In this document: positions 17,550 through 25,609 of the stretch, piece by piece
Layout of the letters: each line of letters starts with the position of its first letter
Numbering within the stretch: position 1 is the stretch's first letter
Assembly: GCA_017436645.1 (NCBI GenBank)
Contig: JAFSCR010000025.1
Span: 1 to 64,000 of the forward strand
Source of the DNA: Clostridia bacterium
Lineage (GTDB): Bacteria > Bacillota > Clostridia > UMGS1883 > UMGS1540
DNA length: 64,000 nucleotides
Reading direction: 5' to 3'
Position numbers and translations under genes: made by a program
The notes under the pieces: model-generated
Told to the model about the DNA's origin: nothing
The model's input: the letters and a program-made list of their open reading frames with translations, nothing else
The model's database searches: none

Positions 17550-18401
17550 TTAGACGCCGGAGTATGCAGCAAAACCACCGTCAACGGGAACAACAACGCC
17601 GTTTACAAAGCCGGAAGCGCCGTTGTCACAAAGCCAGAGAAGTGTGCCGAGGAGTTCTTCTGCTTCGCCGAAACGGTCCATGGGTGTCTGGGAAAGAATC
17701 TTCTTGGAGCGGTCGGTGTAAGAGCCGTCTTCCTTTAAAAGAAGTGCACGGTTCTGGTTTGTTACGAAGAAACCGGGTGCAATGGCGTTTACACGGATGC
17801 CGACTTTAGAGAAGTGAACGGCGAGCCACTGGGTAAAGTTCGAGATAGCGGCTTTTGCGCCGGAGTATGCAGGAATCTTTGTGAGGGGGCAGAAAGCGTT
17901 CATGGAAGAAACGTTTACGATAATGGAGTTTCTTTCAATCATGTCTTTTGCAAAAACCTGTGTGGGAAGAAGTGTGCCGAGGAAGTTGAGGTTAAATACG
18001 AATTCAACGCCCTTGGGGTCGAGGTTGAAGAAAGTTTTGATTTCTTCATTGTCAACATCTTCGGGGAAGAGGTATTCCTTATCGGTGGTGCCTCTGGGGT
18101 TGTTGCCGCCTGCACCGTTTAAGAGAATGTCACACTTGCCGAAGGCTTTGAGGACTTCTTCACGTGCGGCTTCGATGCTTTCTTTCTGCAGAACGTTTGT
18201 TTCAATGCCGATGGCCTTGCCGCCTTCTGCACAGATTTTTGCGGCAACTTCTTTTGCCTTTTCGCCGTTGAGGTCGAGAAGGGCGACGGATGCGCCGTTT
18301 GCGGCAAGTGCTTCTGCAAACATGCTGCAAAGAACGCCTGCAGCGCCTGTTACAACTGCAACTTTGCCTTTGAGATCAATGGAAAGGGGTGTTTTCATCA
18401 T
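17550..18401 (-). CDS. SDR oxidoreductase, D-mannonate/fructuronate reductase type (UxuB/YjmF-like)
   Basis: Classical SDR of 283 residues. The dinucleotide loop is TGAAGVLC near residue 18, the active site Ser-Tyr-Lys lies in NVSSMNAF and YSGAK (about 164-179), and the C-terminus ends VPVDGGFAAYSGV, typical of the SDR form of D-mannonate oxidoreductase in Firmicutes. It would interconvert D-fructuronate and D-mannonate with NAD(P)H in the cytosol. AGGAGG lies 8 nt before the ATG. UxaC, which makes fructuronate, is at 61285, in the same window but not the same operon; UxuA and KDG enzymes are not seen. Confidence 0.82.
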   Translation of the reverse strand: MMKTPLSIDLKGKVAVVTGAAGVLCSMFAEALAANGASVALLDLNGEKAKEVAAKICAEGGKAIGIETNVLQKESIEAAREEVLKAFGKCDILLNGAGGNNPRGTTDKEYLFPEDVDNEEIKTFFNLDPKGVEFVFNLNFLGTLLPTQVFAKDMIERNSIIVNVSSMNAFCPLTKIPAYSGAKAAISNFTQWLAVHFSKVGIRVNAIAPGFFVTNQNRALLLKEDGSYTDRSKKILSQTPMDRFGEAEELLGTLLWLCDNGASGFVNGVVVPVDGGFAAYSGV

Positions 18402-18433
18402 GGGACTGGCCTCCTAATAATTTAATTTTCCTT

Positions 18434-18462
18434 ATTATAGCAAAAAGATGCGAAAAAGTCAA
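18434..18462 (-). promoter_or_regulatory. Promoter of the SDR-LarA operon
   Basis: On the - strand TTGACT, 17-nt spacer, TATAAT; 32 nt upstream of the SDR start. Confidence 0.85.
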
Positions 18463-18597
18463 GAGCTTATACGGAAAAGCCGCTTTTCCTGTCCGGAACC
18501 GAAATACAGGAAAACACATATATTATATAAATAAGGAAGAAATCCGTCCGGATATGCGGAAAAATAGCAAAATCCATAGAAAAAAAGATAAAAAACC

Positions 18598-18626
18598 TTG
18601 ACAAAAAGAGAAAAAAGTCGTATACT
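18598..18626 (+). promoter_or_regulatory. Upstream promoter P1 of the SLH protein gene
   Basis: TTGACA (18598-18603), 17-nt spacer, TATACT (18621-18626). It would give a leader of about 240 nt. The 473-nt gap 18402-18874 holds this promoter, P2, the divergent SDR promoter and the leader hairpin. Confidence 0.75.
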
Positions 18627-18727
18627 TACCATTAGGATTGTCTGCCTTGGATACGGGCAGAGGGGTACCCTTATGTGACAATGATTTTCACACAAGTTTA
18701 CATTTGTGTTACAAGTGAGAAAATCGC

Positions 18728-18756
18728 TTGACGAATGTTTTTTGGGGTGCTATAAT
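18728..18756 (+). promoter_or_regulatory. Main promoter P2 of the SLH protein gene
   Basis: TTGACG (18728-18733), 17-nt spacer, perfect TATAAT (18751-18756). Leader length about 112 nt. Confidence 0.85.
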
Positions 18757-18803
18757 CAGTCCTGTAAGGGAAATACTCCGTATTTTCCATGCACAGTCGC
18801 AGT

Positions 18804-18843
18804 TGAAAGAGATGCGACGGTGCACGTCGCAAAATCTCTTTCA
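18804..18843 (+). promoter_or_regulatory. 5' leader hairpin of the SLH mRNA
   Basis: TGAAAGAGAT-GCGAC, loop GGTGCAC, GTCGC-AAA-ATCTCTTTCA: 15 base pairs with an AAA bulge. A further GTCGC at 18796-18800 could pair with the same GCGAC, giving an alternative fold. It precedes an AGGAGG ribosome site at 18860. A stability or translation role is inferred. Confidence 0.7.
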
Positions 18844-18874
18844 GAATAAAAATTTTTTTAGGAGGAATTGAGAC

Positions 18875-21661
18875 ATGAAAAATCTCAGAAAAGTTCTGGC
18901 ACTCGTAACAATGCTTACGATGCTGCTTAGCGTAGCAGTTAGCGCCGGCACCCTGTATCCGGATGTTGCTGACGATGCTTCCTACGTTCAGGCAGTAGAA
19001 ACCCTTAACGCTCTTGAAATCATGGTTGGTGATGAAAAGGGCAACTTTAACCCGGATGCAAGCATCACAAGAGCAGAAGCTGCTGCTGTTGTTGTTCGCT
19101 TAAAGAATCTGGGCGATGCAGCAAACGCTGCAGGTGCAACAGTATTTACAGACGTTCCCGCTGACCACTGGGCAGCTGGCTATGTAAACTTTGCACAGCA
19201 GAGCGGCATCATCAACGGTTATGGCGATGGTACCTTCGGTCCTTCCGACCCTGTTACCTACGAACAGATCGTTAAGATGATCGTTGCAGCTCTCGGTTAC
19301 ACCCCCGAAGCAGAAGCTAAGGGCGGCTATCCTTCCGGTTACATGATGGTTGCTTCCCAGAACGACATCACCAAGGGTGTTGGCGTTAAGGTTGGCGCTG
19401 AAGCTCCCCGTGCAGCAGTTGCTCGTGCAGCTTACAACGCTCTCGAAGTTCCCATGATGGCTCAGAGCGAATTCTCTAACACAGGCGAAGCTAAGTACGA
19501 AGTTACTTCCGATACTCTCCTCGACGACTACCTCCACGTAGAAAAAGTTGAAGGTATCGTAACAAACACCGTTCTTACAAACGGCACACCTGAAGATGAC
19601 GCTTGGATTAAGATCGACGGCGGCGACGAACTCCTCGTTGGCAAGACCAATGCAGTTGCTTACCTCGGCTACGCTGTAGAAGCATACGTTGCTGAAGACG
19701 AAGAATCCGGCGACCTCGTAGTTAAGGGCATCACCAAGAAGTCCTTCAACGACGAACTCGTTATTGACCATACCATGTTCTCTGACCTGGATGGCACAAC
19801 CCTGAAGTACTTTGCAAGCGCTTCTGCTCTTAACGACACAGAAGTTGAACTTGCACTCACAGGCAAAATCTACAACGGCAGAGCCTATGCAACAGCTGTT
19901 GACGACTTCCTTGCAGACCTCGATGCTGACGTTGCTAACACATTCGGCACACTGAAGCTCGTTTCTAACGACAAGGATGACGATTACGAATATGCTTTCT
20001 TAACACAGGCTTCTTACAATGACGTTATCGAAGAAGTTAATGCAGAAGCTCTTACCCTTACCGGTAAAGCAGGTCTTGCAAACGCTATCGACATTGAAGA
20101 CGAAAACGTTATCACAATGTTCTTCAAGGCTGACGGCACTGTAGCAGAATTCGCTGACATCAAAGCTGGCGACGTTCTCACAGTATACGCTTCCAACGAC
20201 GGCGCTCTCCAGGAAGTTTACATTTCCGACGCTAAGGTTGAAGGCTCTGTAGAAGAAATCATCCCCGGCGAAGACGGCGATGACACCTACGTAATCGGTG
20301 GCAAAGAATACCGCATAGCATACGCTGACGGCGCATTCGCAGCTTCCGTTAACAACGGCGATGAAGGCACATTCTTCATCAACGCTGAAGGCAAAATCGT
20401 TTCTAAGAAGGCAACTGCTGCTGCAGGCGCATACGCATACCTCTACAAAGCAGACTACATCAAGGACATTGATGGCGCTGCTGTTCAGATGAAGGTTCTG
20501 ACAAGCGAAGGCAAGTGGGAACTCTTAACAACTGCTGCTAAGGTTACAGCTGTTGTTGACGGTGTAGTATCCGCTTCCAACGTATTTGCTGCAAAGCCCG
20601 CTTCCGGCAGCCCCGCTGCAGTAATTGACGCTTTCGATCCCCTCTTCACAACTTCCGTAACAGATGCTGGCGTTTACTCCGTATCCATCAGCGCTGACGG
20701 TACAAACAGACTCTTCCAGTATGCAACAGATGCTAACGGCTACATCAACAAGCTGTACATCATCGATGCAAACTCTGGTCAGTACGATGATTCCATCTTC
20801 TCTCTCGACTACGATTACACCGCAGGCAAAACCTTCAAGGCTTCTGCTAACAAGATGGGTAACGTATACTTCGCAGACGAAACAATCGTATTCAGCGTTC
20901 CTTCTGCAGCTCCCGCTGACGAAGACGAAGTTACTGTAACAAAGGTTTCCGCTCTCTTCCAGGATGCTGAATCCTACGAAGTAGAAGTTTACGACGTAGT
21001 TGACGAAGTTCCCTCTATCGCTGTTGCTTACGATGCAACTTCTGCTATCGTAGAAGGCACAAACCTCTTCGTTGTAACCAAGGTTTCTTCTACCACCGGT
21101 GAAAACAACGAAAACCTCGTAAAACTCTATGGTTACCAGAACGGTGCTGAAGTTTCCGGCACATACGATGTTGCTGATGTAACTCTCCTCGAAGCTGACG
21201 GCACAACTGATGCAGTCTCCATCGAAGCTGGCGACGTTATCATCTTCAGCCTCAACGGCGAAGGCCTCATCAACAACGCTCAGGTTCTCATGGACAATGC
21301 TACAGCTCTTGCTACAACAGCATTCGGCGATGGCGTTGAAATCGGTGCTGACAACACAGCAAACGATATCTTCGGTTTCGTAGCTGAAAGAAAGAACACC
21401 AGAATCACTCTGGCTGATGGCTGGGCTGCAGGTAGCAACATTCTTGTTGACGACGAAAGCAATAACATTGCTATCGCTCTCAACGGCACCTTCTCCGTAT
21501 ACGAAGTAAACCTCAACAGAGCTAACCCCACAGTTACTGTATCTTCTATCGCTAAGATCACAGCTAACAACAGAGCTGGTGCTGACGGTTCTTGGGTATA
21601 CATCCGCATGTACGACGGCGCTATCGTAGACGTTGTTGTTTACAAGCTGGAAAACGCCTAA
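18875..21661 (+). CDS. S-layer protein with three SLH domains
   Basis: 928-residue secreted cell-surface protein. A signal peptide ends near VSAG at residue 25. SLH-type repeats lie near 28-75 (YPDVADDASYVQAVETL), 91-137 (FTDVPADHWAAGYV) and 146-190; they bind pyruvylated secondary wall polymer. This links it loosely to the pyruvyl transferase in the polysaccharide locus. The remaining 700 residues are acidic, beta-rich and of unknown fold. Codon use is strongly biased to GCT/GCA, GTT, AAC, GAA and CGT, unlike most neighbours, which with tandem promoters and a strong AGGAGG suggests very high expression. Probably the main S-layer protein or one of a few. Confidence 0.9.
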   Translation: MKNLRKVLALVTMLTMLLSVAVSAGTLYPDVADDASYVQAVETLNALEIMVGDEKGNFNPDASITRAEAAAVVVRLKNLGDAANAAGATVFTDVPADHWAAGYVNFAQQSGIINGYGDGTFGPSDPVTYEQIVKMIVAALGYTPEAEAKGGYPSGYMMVASQNDITKGVGVKVGAEAPRAAVARAAYNALEVPMMAQSEFSNTGEAKYEVTSDTLLDDYLHVEKVEGIVTNTVLTNGTPEDDAWIKIDGGDELLVGKTNAVAYLGYAVEAYVAEDEESGDLVVKGITKKSFNDELVIDHTMFSDLDGTTLKYFASASALNDTEVELALTGKIYNGRAYATAVDDFLADLDADVANTFGTLKLVSNDKDDDYEYAFLTQASYNDVIEEVNAEALTLTGKAGLANAIDIEDENVITMFFKADGTVAEFADIKAGDVLTVYASNDGALQEVYISDAKVEGSVEEIIPGEDGDDTYVIGGKEYRIAYADGAFAASVNNGDEGTFFINAEGKIVSKKATAAAGAYAYLYKADYIKDIDGAAVQMKVLTSEGKWELLTTAAKVTAVVDGVVSASNVFAAKPASGSPAAVIDAFDPLFTTSVTDAGVYSVSISADGTNRLFQYATDANGYINKLYIIDANSGQYDDSIFSLDYDYTAGKTFKASANKMGNVYFADETIVFSVPSAAPADEDEVTVTKVSALFQDAESYEVEVYDVVDEVPSIAVAYDATSAIVEGTNLFVVTKVSSTTGENNENLVKLYGYQNGAEVSGTYDVADVTLLEADGTTDAVSIEAGDVIIFSLNGEGLINNAQVLMDNATALATTAFGDGVEIGADNTANDIFGFVAERKNTRITLADGWAAGSNILVDDESNNIAIALNGTFSVYEVNLNRANPTVTVSSIAKITANNRAGADGSWVYIRMYDGAIVDVVVYKLENA

Positions 21662-21694
21662 TCGTTAGACAGAATAATCCGTAAGGATTCAATA

Positions 21695-21727
21695 AAAACG
21701 GCCTCCCATTCGGGAGGTCGTTTTTTT
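21695..21727 (+). terminator. Terminator of the SLH protein gene
   Basis: ACGGCCTCCC, loop ATTC, GGGAGGTCGT followed by T7. One G-U pair. Confidence 0.92.
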
Positions 21728-21738
21728 GTTATCTATTA

Positions 21739-22207
21739 AAAGAAGAAAGAATAAATAATAATGAATAAATAAAGAATAAATGCTCTGCTACCCAAGAGAA
21801 ATTTCTTATTTCATTTATTCTCTCTTCTTTATTTTTTAAACCCTTCGCCATGCCTTCCCCTTGAGGGGAAGGGGGACCGCTTGCGGTGGATGAGGTGTGT
21901 CTGCTCCCTCTGTGCCGCCAATCTCTAAATCCGCACTTTCCCAAAAGCGCATCAAAAGGAGCGGCAGGCGGCTCGAAGGAAGACCCGAAGGGGCTTACCT
22001 GAGATAGTCGAGGAAGACCGCTCTGCGGGCTTGCCGAGCGGAAAGCATGTAAAAGTCGGAGACGTTTAGCGAGTTGCGCCACGGGGCGCATAGTGTCGTG
22101 TCACACCCCACAAAAATATAAAAAGAACAAAGAAGAAAGAATAAAGAATAACTGTCCAGTTGTCCGCCGGAAAATTTCTTATTACTTCTTTATTCTTTTC
22201 TTCCTTT
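21739..22207. repeat. Composite intergenic element: two AT-rich palindromic units around a GC-rich core
   Basis: Unit 1 (21739-21830) begins AAAGAAGAAAGAATAAAT and ends with its near-perfect inverted copy (17 of 18). Unit 2 (22129-22207) begins with the same AAAGAAGAAAGAATAAA and ends with a similar inverted arm. Both contain AAATTTCTTATT. The core (21840-22112) is GC-rich, non-coding by eye, and holds small hairpins (CCTTCCCC/GGGGAAGG at 21853-21872; ACCGC/GCGGT at 21876-21887). The 616-nt gap 21662-22277 contains no gene I can support. It may be a MITE-like or RNA element; function unknown. Confidence 0.5.
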
Positions 22208-22221
22208 CCACATATCAGAGC

Positions 22222-22256
22222 AAAATTAAAGGACAGTGATTTTCACTGTCCCTTTT
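22222..22256 (-). terminator. Terminator of the HPr-like gene
   Basis: GGACAGTGA, short loop, TCACTGTCC, followed on the - strand by TTTAATTTT. It can also act on the + strand (CCCTTTT). Confidence 0.85.
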
Positions 22257-22277
22257 GTCTTTCGTATGAAACTAAAA

Positions 22278-22505
22278 TTAAGCGATAAAATCTTTAAGAT
22301 CTGCTTCAATAGCTTCCGGAGCGTCCGTGTGCACTTCCACACGAATGGGCTTGCCAAGGTCAAGGCTGAAAATACCCATAATGGATTTGGCGTCAACAAC
22401 GTAACGGCCGGAGATTAAATCAATCTCAAAATCATACTTGTTTACGATGTTTACAAAGTTCTTAACATCCGTAATGGATTTTAAAACAACATCAAATGCT
22501 TTCAT
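22278..22505 (-). CDS. HPr-like protein lacking the PTS histidine (Crh-like)
   Basis: 75-residue HPr fold protein. The regulatory serine region is well kept: Ser41 in DAKSIMGIFSLDLG corresponds to HPr Ser46, the site of HPr kinase. The segment that should hold catalytic His15 (GLHARPA in HPr) reads ITDVKNFVN near residues 11-19, with no histidine. It therefore cannot carry PEP-derived phosphate in the PTS and looks like Crh, which acts only as a CcpA co-regulator. Monocistronic, with own promoter (22545-22572) and terminator. The Crh role is inference; no HPrK or CcpA is in the window. Confidence 0.82.
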   Translation of the reverse strand: MKAFDVVLKSITDVKNFVNIVNKYDFEIDLISGRYVVDAKSIMGIFSLDLGKPIRVEVHTDAPEAIEADLKDFIA

Positions 22506-22544
22506 GTTAAAATACCTCCTAAAATTATTTTTTCCTTACTTTCT

Positions 22545-22572
22545 ATTATATAGAAATTTGGGAAAAAGTCAA
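22545..22572 (-). promoter_or_regulatory. Promoter of the HPr-like gene
   Basis: TTGACT, 16-nt spacer, TATAAT on the - strand, about 40 nt upstream of the start; an AGGAGG-type site follows. Confidence 0.8.
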
Positions 22573-22586
22573 GAGATATTTTAAAC

Positions 22587-23198
22587 TTATTCACCGGAGG
22601 CCTCAATTTTTACAACAGAAATTTCGTATGCCGTTTTGGTAATAAACGTGTCCTCTGCCGTCCGTTTTCTGTATTCTCTGGATTGAATCCGCCCGGAAAG
22701 GCGAACCTTGTCACCCACCGCCAGATTTTTTGAAAATCTCGCATTTCTGCCCCATGCAATGCCGGGGATATAATCGGATTTATTATAGGAACGGTTTACC
22801 GCAAGCAGCATATCCGCAATTTCCCGACCAAACGGCGTGTGCCTGTACACGGGCGGCTTGCAAATATATCCCACAAGCACAATCTCGTTGGGCGGTGCAT
22901 CCGTTTCCGCCTCCGGAAATCGAATGTCACGGGCGAAAAGAGTGAGCATCAGTCGGCTGCCCTCGTCGCTGTAATTGTTGTAAGACCGAAATTGCCCCGC
23001 AATTTCCACTCTGTCCCCGACTTTCAGCCCCGAAGGGTCACACAGCCTTTCCGAAACGGTTACGGGAATAGAGTCCTTTGCCTCCGAAAGTCTCGGTACA
23101 CAAACGTGAAACGTATAAAACCCTTCTCCGTAAACGCTGTGGGAAAATACGGCCTCGTCCTCCACAAGCCCCGCAATCAGCGCTGTGTTGGTTTCCAT
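22587..23198 (-). CDS. SSB-like protein with two OB-fold segments
   Basis: 203-residue cytosolic protein resembling single-stranded DNA-binding proteins. Two similar halves can be seen: residues 1-95 (NTALIAGLVEDEAVFSHSV, then VGDRVEIAGQFRSY) and 100-200 (NEIVLVGYICKPPVYRHTPFG, then VGDKVRLSGRIQSREYRKR). The second half has the SSB pattern TPFGREIADMLLAVNRSYNKSDYIP. I start it at the third ATG of the ATGATGATG run, about 8 nt from GGAG. It is larger than housekeeping Ssb and lacks the acidic DDDIPF-type tail, so it is probably an accessory paralog. Role unknown. Confidence 0.72.
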   Translation of the reverse strand: METNTALIAGLVEDEAVFSHSVYGEGFYTFHVCVPRLSEAKDSIPVTVSERLCDPSGLKVGDRVEIAGQFRSYNNYSDEGSRLMLTLFARDIRFPEAETDAPPNEIVLVGYICKPPVYRHTPFGREIADMLLAVNRSYNKSDYIPGIAWGRNARFSKNLAVGDKVRLSGRIQSREYRKRTAEDTFITKTAYEISVVKIEASGE

Positions 23199-23281
23199 CA
23201 TCATTTCTCCTTCCAAATCGTATCTCTCCTTTTTTGTTGTAATTTATGCAGGAATCTGGAAATAGTTTCCAATTTATGTAT

Positions 23282-23310
23282 AGTATACCAGAAAATGGAA
23301 ATCAATGCAA
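23282..23310 (-). promoter_or_regulatory. Promoter of the SSB-like gene
   Basis: TTGCAT, 17-nt spacer, TATACT on the - strand. Confidence 0.75.
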
Positions 23311-23442
23311 GAGAAAAATGCCAAATTCTGGAAATTATTTTTACAATAGGAATACAGACCCGATTTTCCGTGGTTTTTGCATTTTCCCCCTACCTTTCGC
23401 ATAGAGTAAAACGGACACTTTAGCTTTGAAAGGAAATGGAAT

Positions 23443-23841
23443 ATGCGCCGGAAATGGATGCTGCCTCTTATTCTTTTTGCCGTCTTTATTCTTCTTGCCA
23501 TGATTCTGCCGGTGCCGGACGCCGAAGAAACGTGCAGAGCCTATCTTTCGGACTGTGGATATGAAACGGACACGACTGTAAATGCCGAGCCTGTAACTTT
23601 GCCAAAAGCGGAGGATCGTGTATGGCAAGATTATCTTTTTATGCAACGGGAAACCGGTTTTGACATGGCGCCTTACAGCGGCAGGCGAGTCATCCGCTAT
23701 ACATTTACGATTTTAAATTATCCCTTCCAAGGCCCCGTGTTTGCAAATCTTTACTGGGCAGACGGCAAAATCGTCGGCGGAGATATCATGTCGCCGGCGC
23801 TGGACGGGTTTATGCATGGGCTTCCACTCGACTTATTGTGA
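23443..23841 (+). CDS. Membrane-anchored DUF4830-type protein
   Basis: 132-residue protein with one N-terminal membrane segment (about residues 5-22) and a small outer domain with two cysteines (near 31 and 38). The VIRYTFTILNYPFQGPVFANLYWADGKIVGGDI stretch, in two parts, matches my memory of DUF4830, a small Firmicutes domain of unknown role. AAAGGAAATGG precedes the ATG. It stands alone between the SSB-like gene and the ABC ATPase gene; the context does not suggest a job. Confidence 0.7.
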   Translation: MRRKWMLPLILFAVFILLAMILPVPDAEETCRAYLSDCGYETDTTVNAEPVTLPKAEDRVWQDYLFMQRETGFDMAPYSGRRVIRYTFTILNYPFQGPVFANLYWADGKIVGGDIMSPALDGFMHGLPLDLL

Positions 23842-23894
23842 CATGATAATTTTTGTTTTATGCAAATGTTACAAACTTCCCACCTGTATTTTGT

Positions 23895-23906
23895 GAGTGT
23901 TCACTC
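23895..23906. promoter_or_regulatory. Palindromic operator candidate upstream of the sugar ABC ATPase
   Basis: GAGTGTTCACTC, a 5-bp inverted repeat with a 2-nt centre, directly abutting the -35 box at 23907. The binding protein is unknown. Confidence 0.5.
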
Positions 23907-23935
23907 TTTACAAGGAGAGGGAACTATGCTATACT
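23907..23935 (+). promoter_or_regulatory. Promoter of the sugar ABC ATPase gene
   Basis: TTTACA, 17-nt spacer, TATACT. Confidence 0.8.
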
Positions 23936-23999
23936 AAGTATTAATGAATTATGGTAAGGGTGAAGTATGCCCTCTTTAAAAAAGAAAGGAATGTTCGAA

Positions 24000-25115
24000 A
24001 TGGCAAGTTTAAGTCTGAAAGGCGTTTATAAGCGTTATGCAGGCGGCGTTACTGCTGTTAGTGACGTAAACCTCGAAATTGCTGATAAGGAGTTCTTAAT
24101 CCTTGTTGGTCCCTCCGGTTGTGGTAAATCTACAACACTCCGTATGATTGCAGGTCTTGAAGAAATCTCCGAAGGTGAAATTTACATTGGCGACACCCTC
24201 GTTAACGAAGTCGTTCCGAAGGACAGAGACATTGCAATGGTTTTCCAGAACTATGCTCTCTATCCTCATATGACTGTGTTTGAAAACATGGCATTCGGTC
24301 TGCGTCTTAGAAAGACCCCGAAGGATGAAATCAAAAGACGTGTAGAAGAAGCTGCACGTATTCTCGATATCGAACATCTTCTTGACAGAAAGCCGAAGGC
24401 TCTTTCCGGCGGTCAGCGCCAGAGAGTTGCGCTTGGTCGTGCTATCGTTCGTGAACCGAAGGTCTTCCTTATGGACGAACCGCTCTCGAACCTGGACGCC
24501 AAGCTCCGTGTACAGATGCGTGCTGAAATCGGTAAGCTGCACAGAAGACTGGCTACAACCTTCATATACGTAACCCATGACCAGGTTGAAGCTATGACAA
24601 TGGGTACACGTATCGTTGTTATGAAGGACGGCTTCATTCAGCAGGTTGCATCTCCGCAGGAACTTTATGATACACCCGCAAACCTCTTCGTTGCAGGCTT
24701 TATCGGTTCTCCCCAGATGAACTTCTTCGATGCAAAGCTTGACAAAGAAGGCGATAAGGTTACCCTCACATTCGGCGAACAGAAGATTGTTCTTCCCGAA
24801 GGCAAAGCAAAGGCCCTCGAAGGCAAGGAAGAATACTTCGGCAAGGAAGTTGTCGTTGGTGTCCGTCCCGAATCCATCTATGATGATGAAGCACACCTTT
24901 CCACACTCGCCGAAAGCCTCGTAAAGGTTCACGTTGATAACACCGAAATGATGGGTGCCGAAACATATCTGTACCTCATCATGAACGGTGGTCAGCTCAC
25001 GGCAAGAGTTAACCGTCGTTCTACCGCATCTGTCGGTGATGATATTACGGTTGCAATCGATGCAAACAAGATTCACCTCTTTGATAAGGAAACAGAACTC
25101 ACCATCATTAACTAA
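24000..25115 (+). CDS. Multi-sugar ABC transporter ATP-binding protein (MsmX/UgpC family)
   Basis: 371-residue ATPase that energises CUT1-type sugar importers at the inner membrane face. Walker A GPSGCGKST at 37-45, Q-loop in FQNYALYPHM, signature LSGGQRQRVALGRA, Walker B VFLMDEPLSNLD, switch His in YVTHDQVEAMT; the C-terminal part is the TOBE regulatory domain. I start at the ATG at 24000 because MASLSLKGVYKRY is the family's usual N-terminus and AAAGGA lies 9 nt upstream. No permease or binding-protein genes are near, so it is likely the shared ATPase for several importers. Codon bias is as strong as in the S-layer gene, implying high expression. Confidence 0.93.
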   Translation: MASLSLKGVYKRYAGGVTAVSDVNLEIADKEFLILVGPSGCGKSTTLRMIAGLEEISEGEIYIGDTLVNEVVPKDRDIAMVFQNYALYPHMTVFENMAFGLRLRKTPKDEIKRRVEEAARILDIEHLLDRKPKALSGGQRQRVALGRAIVREPKVFLMDEPLSNLDAKLRVQMRAEIGKLHRRLATTFIYVTHDQVEAMTMGTRIVVMKDGFIQQVASPQELYDTPANLFVAGFIGSPQMNFFDAKLDKEGDKVTLTFGEQKIVLPEGKAKALEGKEEYFGKEVVVGVRPESIYDDEAHLSTLAESLVKVHVDNTEMMGAETYLYLIMNGGQLTARVNRRSTASVGDDITVAIDANKIHLFDKETELTIIN

Positions 25116-25207
25116 TAGTGGGAGCTGTAAAAAAAGCCCAGACCGCAAAAAGGCAATGTTTAAACTTGGTTGCTATAAAGCGGCTTGATTAGAATTAAAA
25201 GAGAAAG

Positions 25208-25241
25208 AAGAAACCCTTCAAAATATTGAAGGGTTTCTTTT
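25208..25241. terminator. Strong bidirectional terminator
   Basis: 14-bp perfect stem AAGAAACCCTTCAA / TTGAAGGGTTTCTT with a 4-nt loop and T-run. It ends the ABC ATPase transcript and abuts the 3' side of the esterase remnant. Confidence 0.92.
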
Positions 25242-25242
25242 C

Positions 25243-25578
25243 ATATATGCCTTTGGCAATCAGTTCAGAATACGTTTCAAGGTCCCTTGACCACGGTGTG
25301 ATTTTCGAATTGCGGCGGTAACCCATGGAGCTGCCGTGAAGATAGAGAAGAATGGGATATTCTTTTTTACTGTCAAAGTTTTCGGGAAGGTACACGTTAT
25401 AACGAAGTGCACCATGTTCCATATCGGGGCGAACAACCTCGCCCGCAATTGTTTTCCAGACTCTGCCGGAAACGTTTTTTAGTGTGCCTTCTTCATGGAC
25501 GGTGATTTCGGTTTCAACTTCGGGATGGGGATACATCACGCCCTGTGCATTCGTCGCAGCAGAAAAAGTCAGCGTCAT
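25243..25578 (-). pseudogene. Remnant of a secreted esterase (alpha/beta hydrolase)
   Basis: A - strand frame with YPILLYLHGSSMGYRR near its end, the oxyanion-side HG motif of alpha/beta hydrolases, preceded by a beta-sandwich-like segment. It stops about 110 residues in, where the frame runs into the terminator at 25208, so the nucleophile Ser, Asp and His regions are missing. The N-terminus MTLTFSAATNAQG looks like the tail of a signal peptide whose start is also lost. No ribosome site is evident. A gene decayed or truncated at both ends is the simplest reading. Confidence 0.65.
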
Positions 25579-25609
25579 TACGAGTACACAAATTCAATTC
25601 TTCTTTGCA

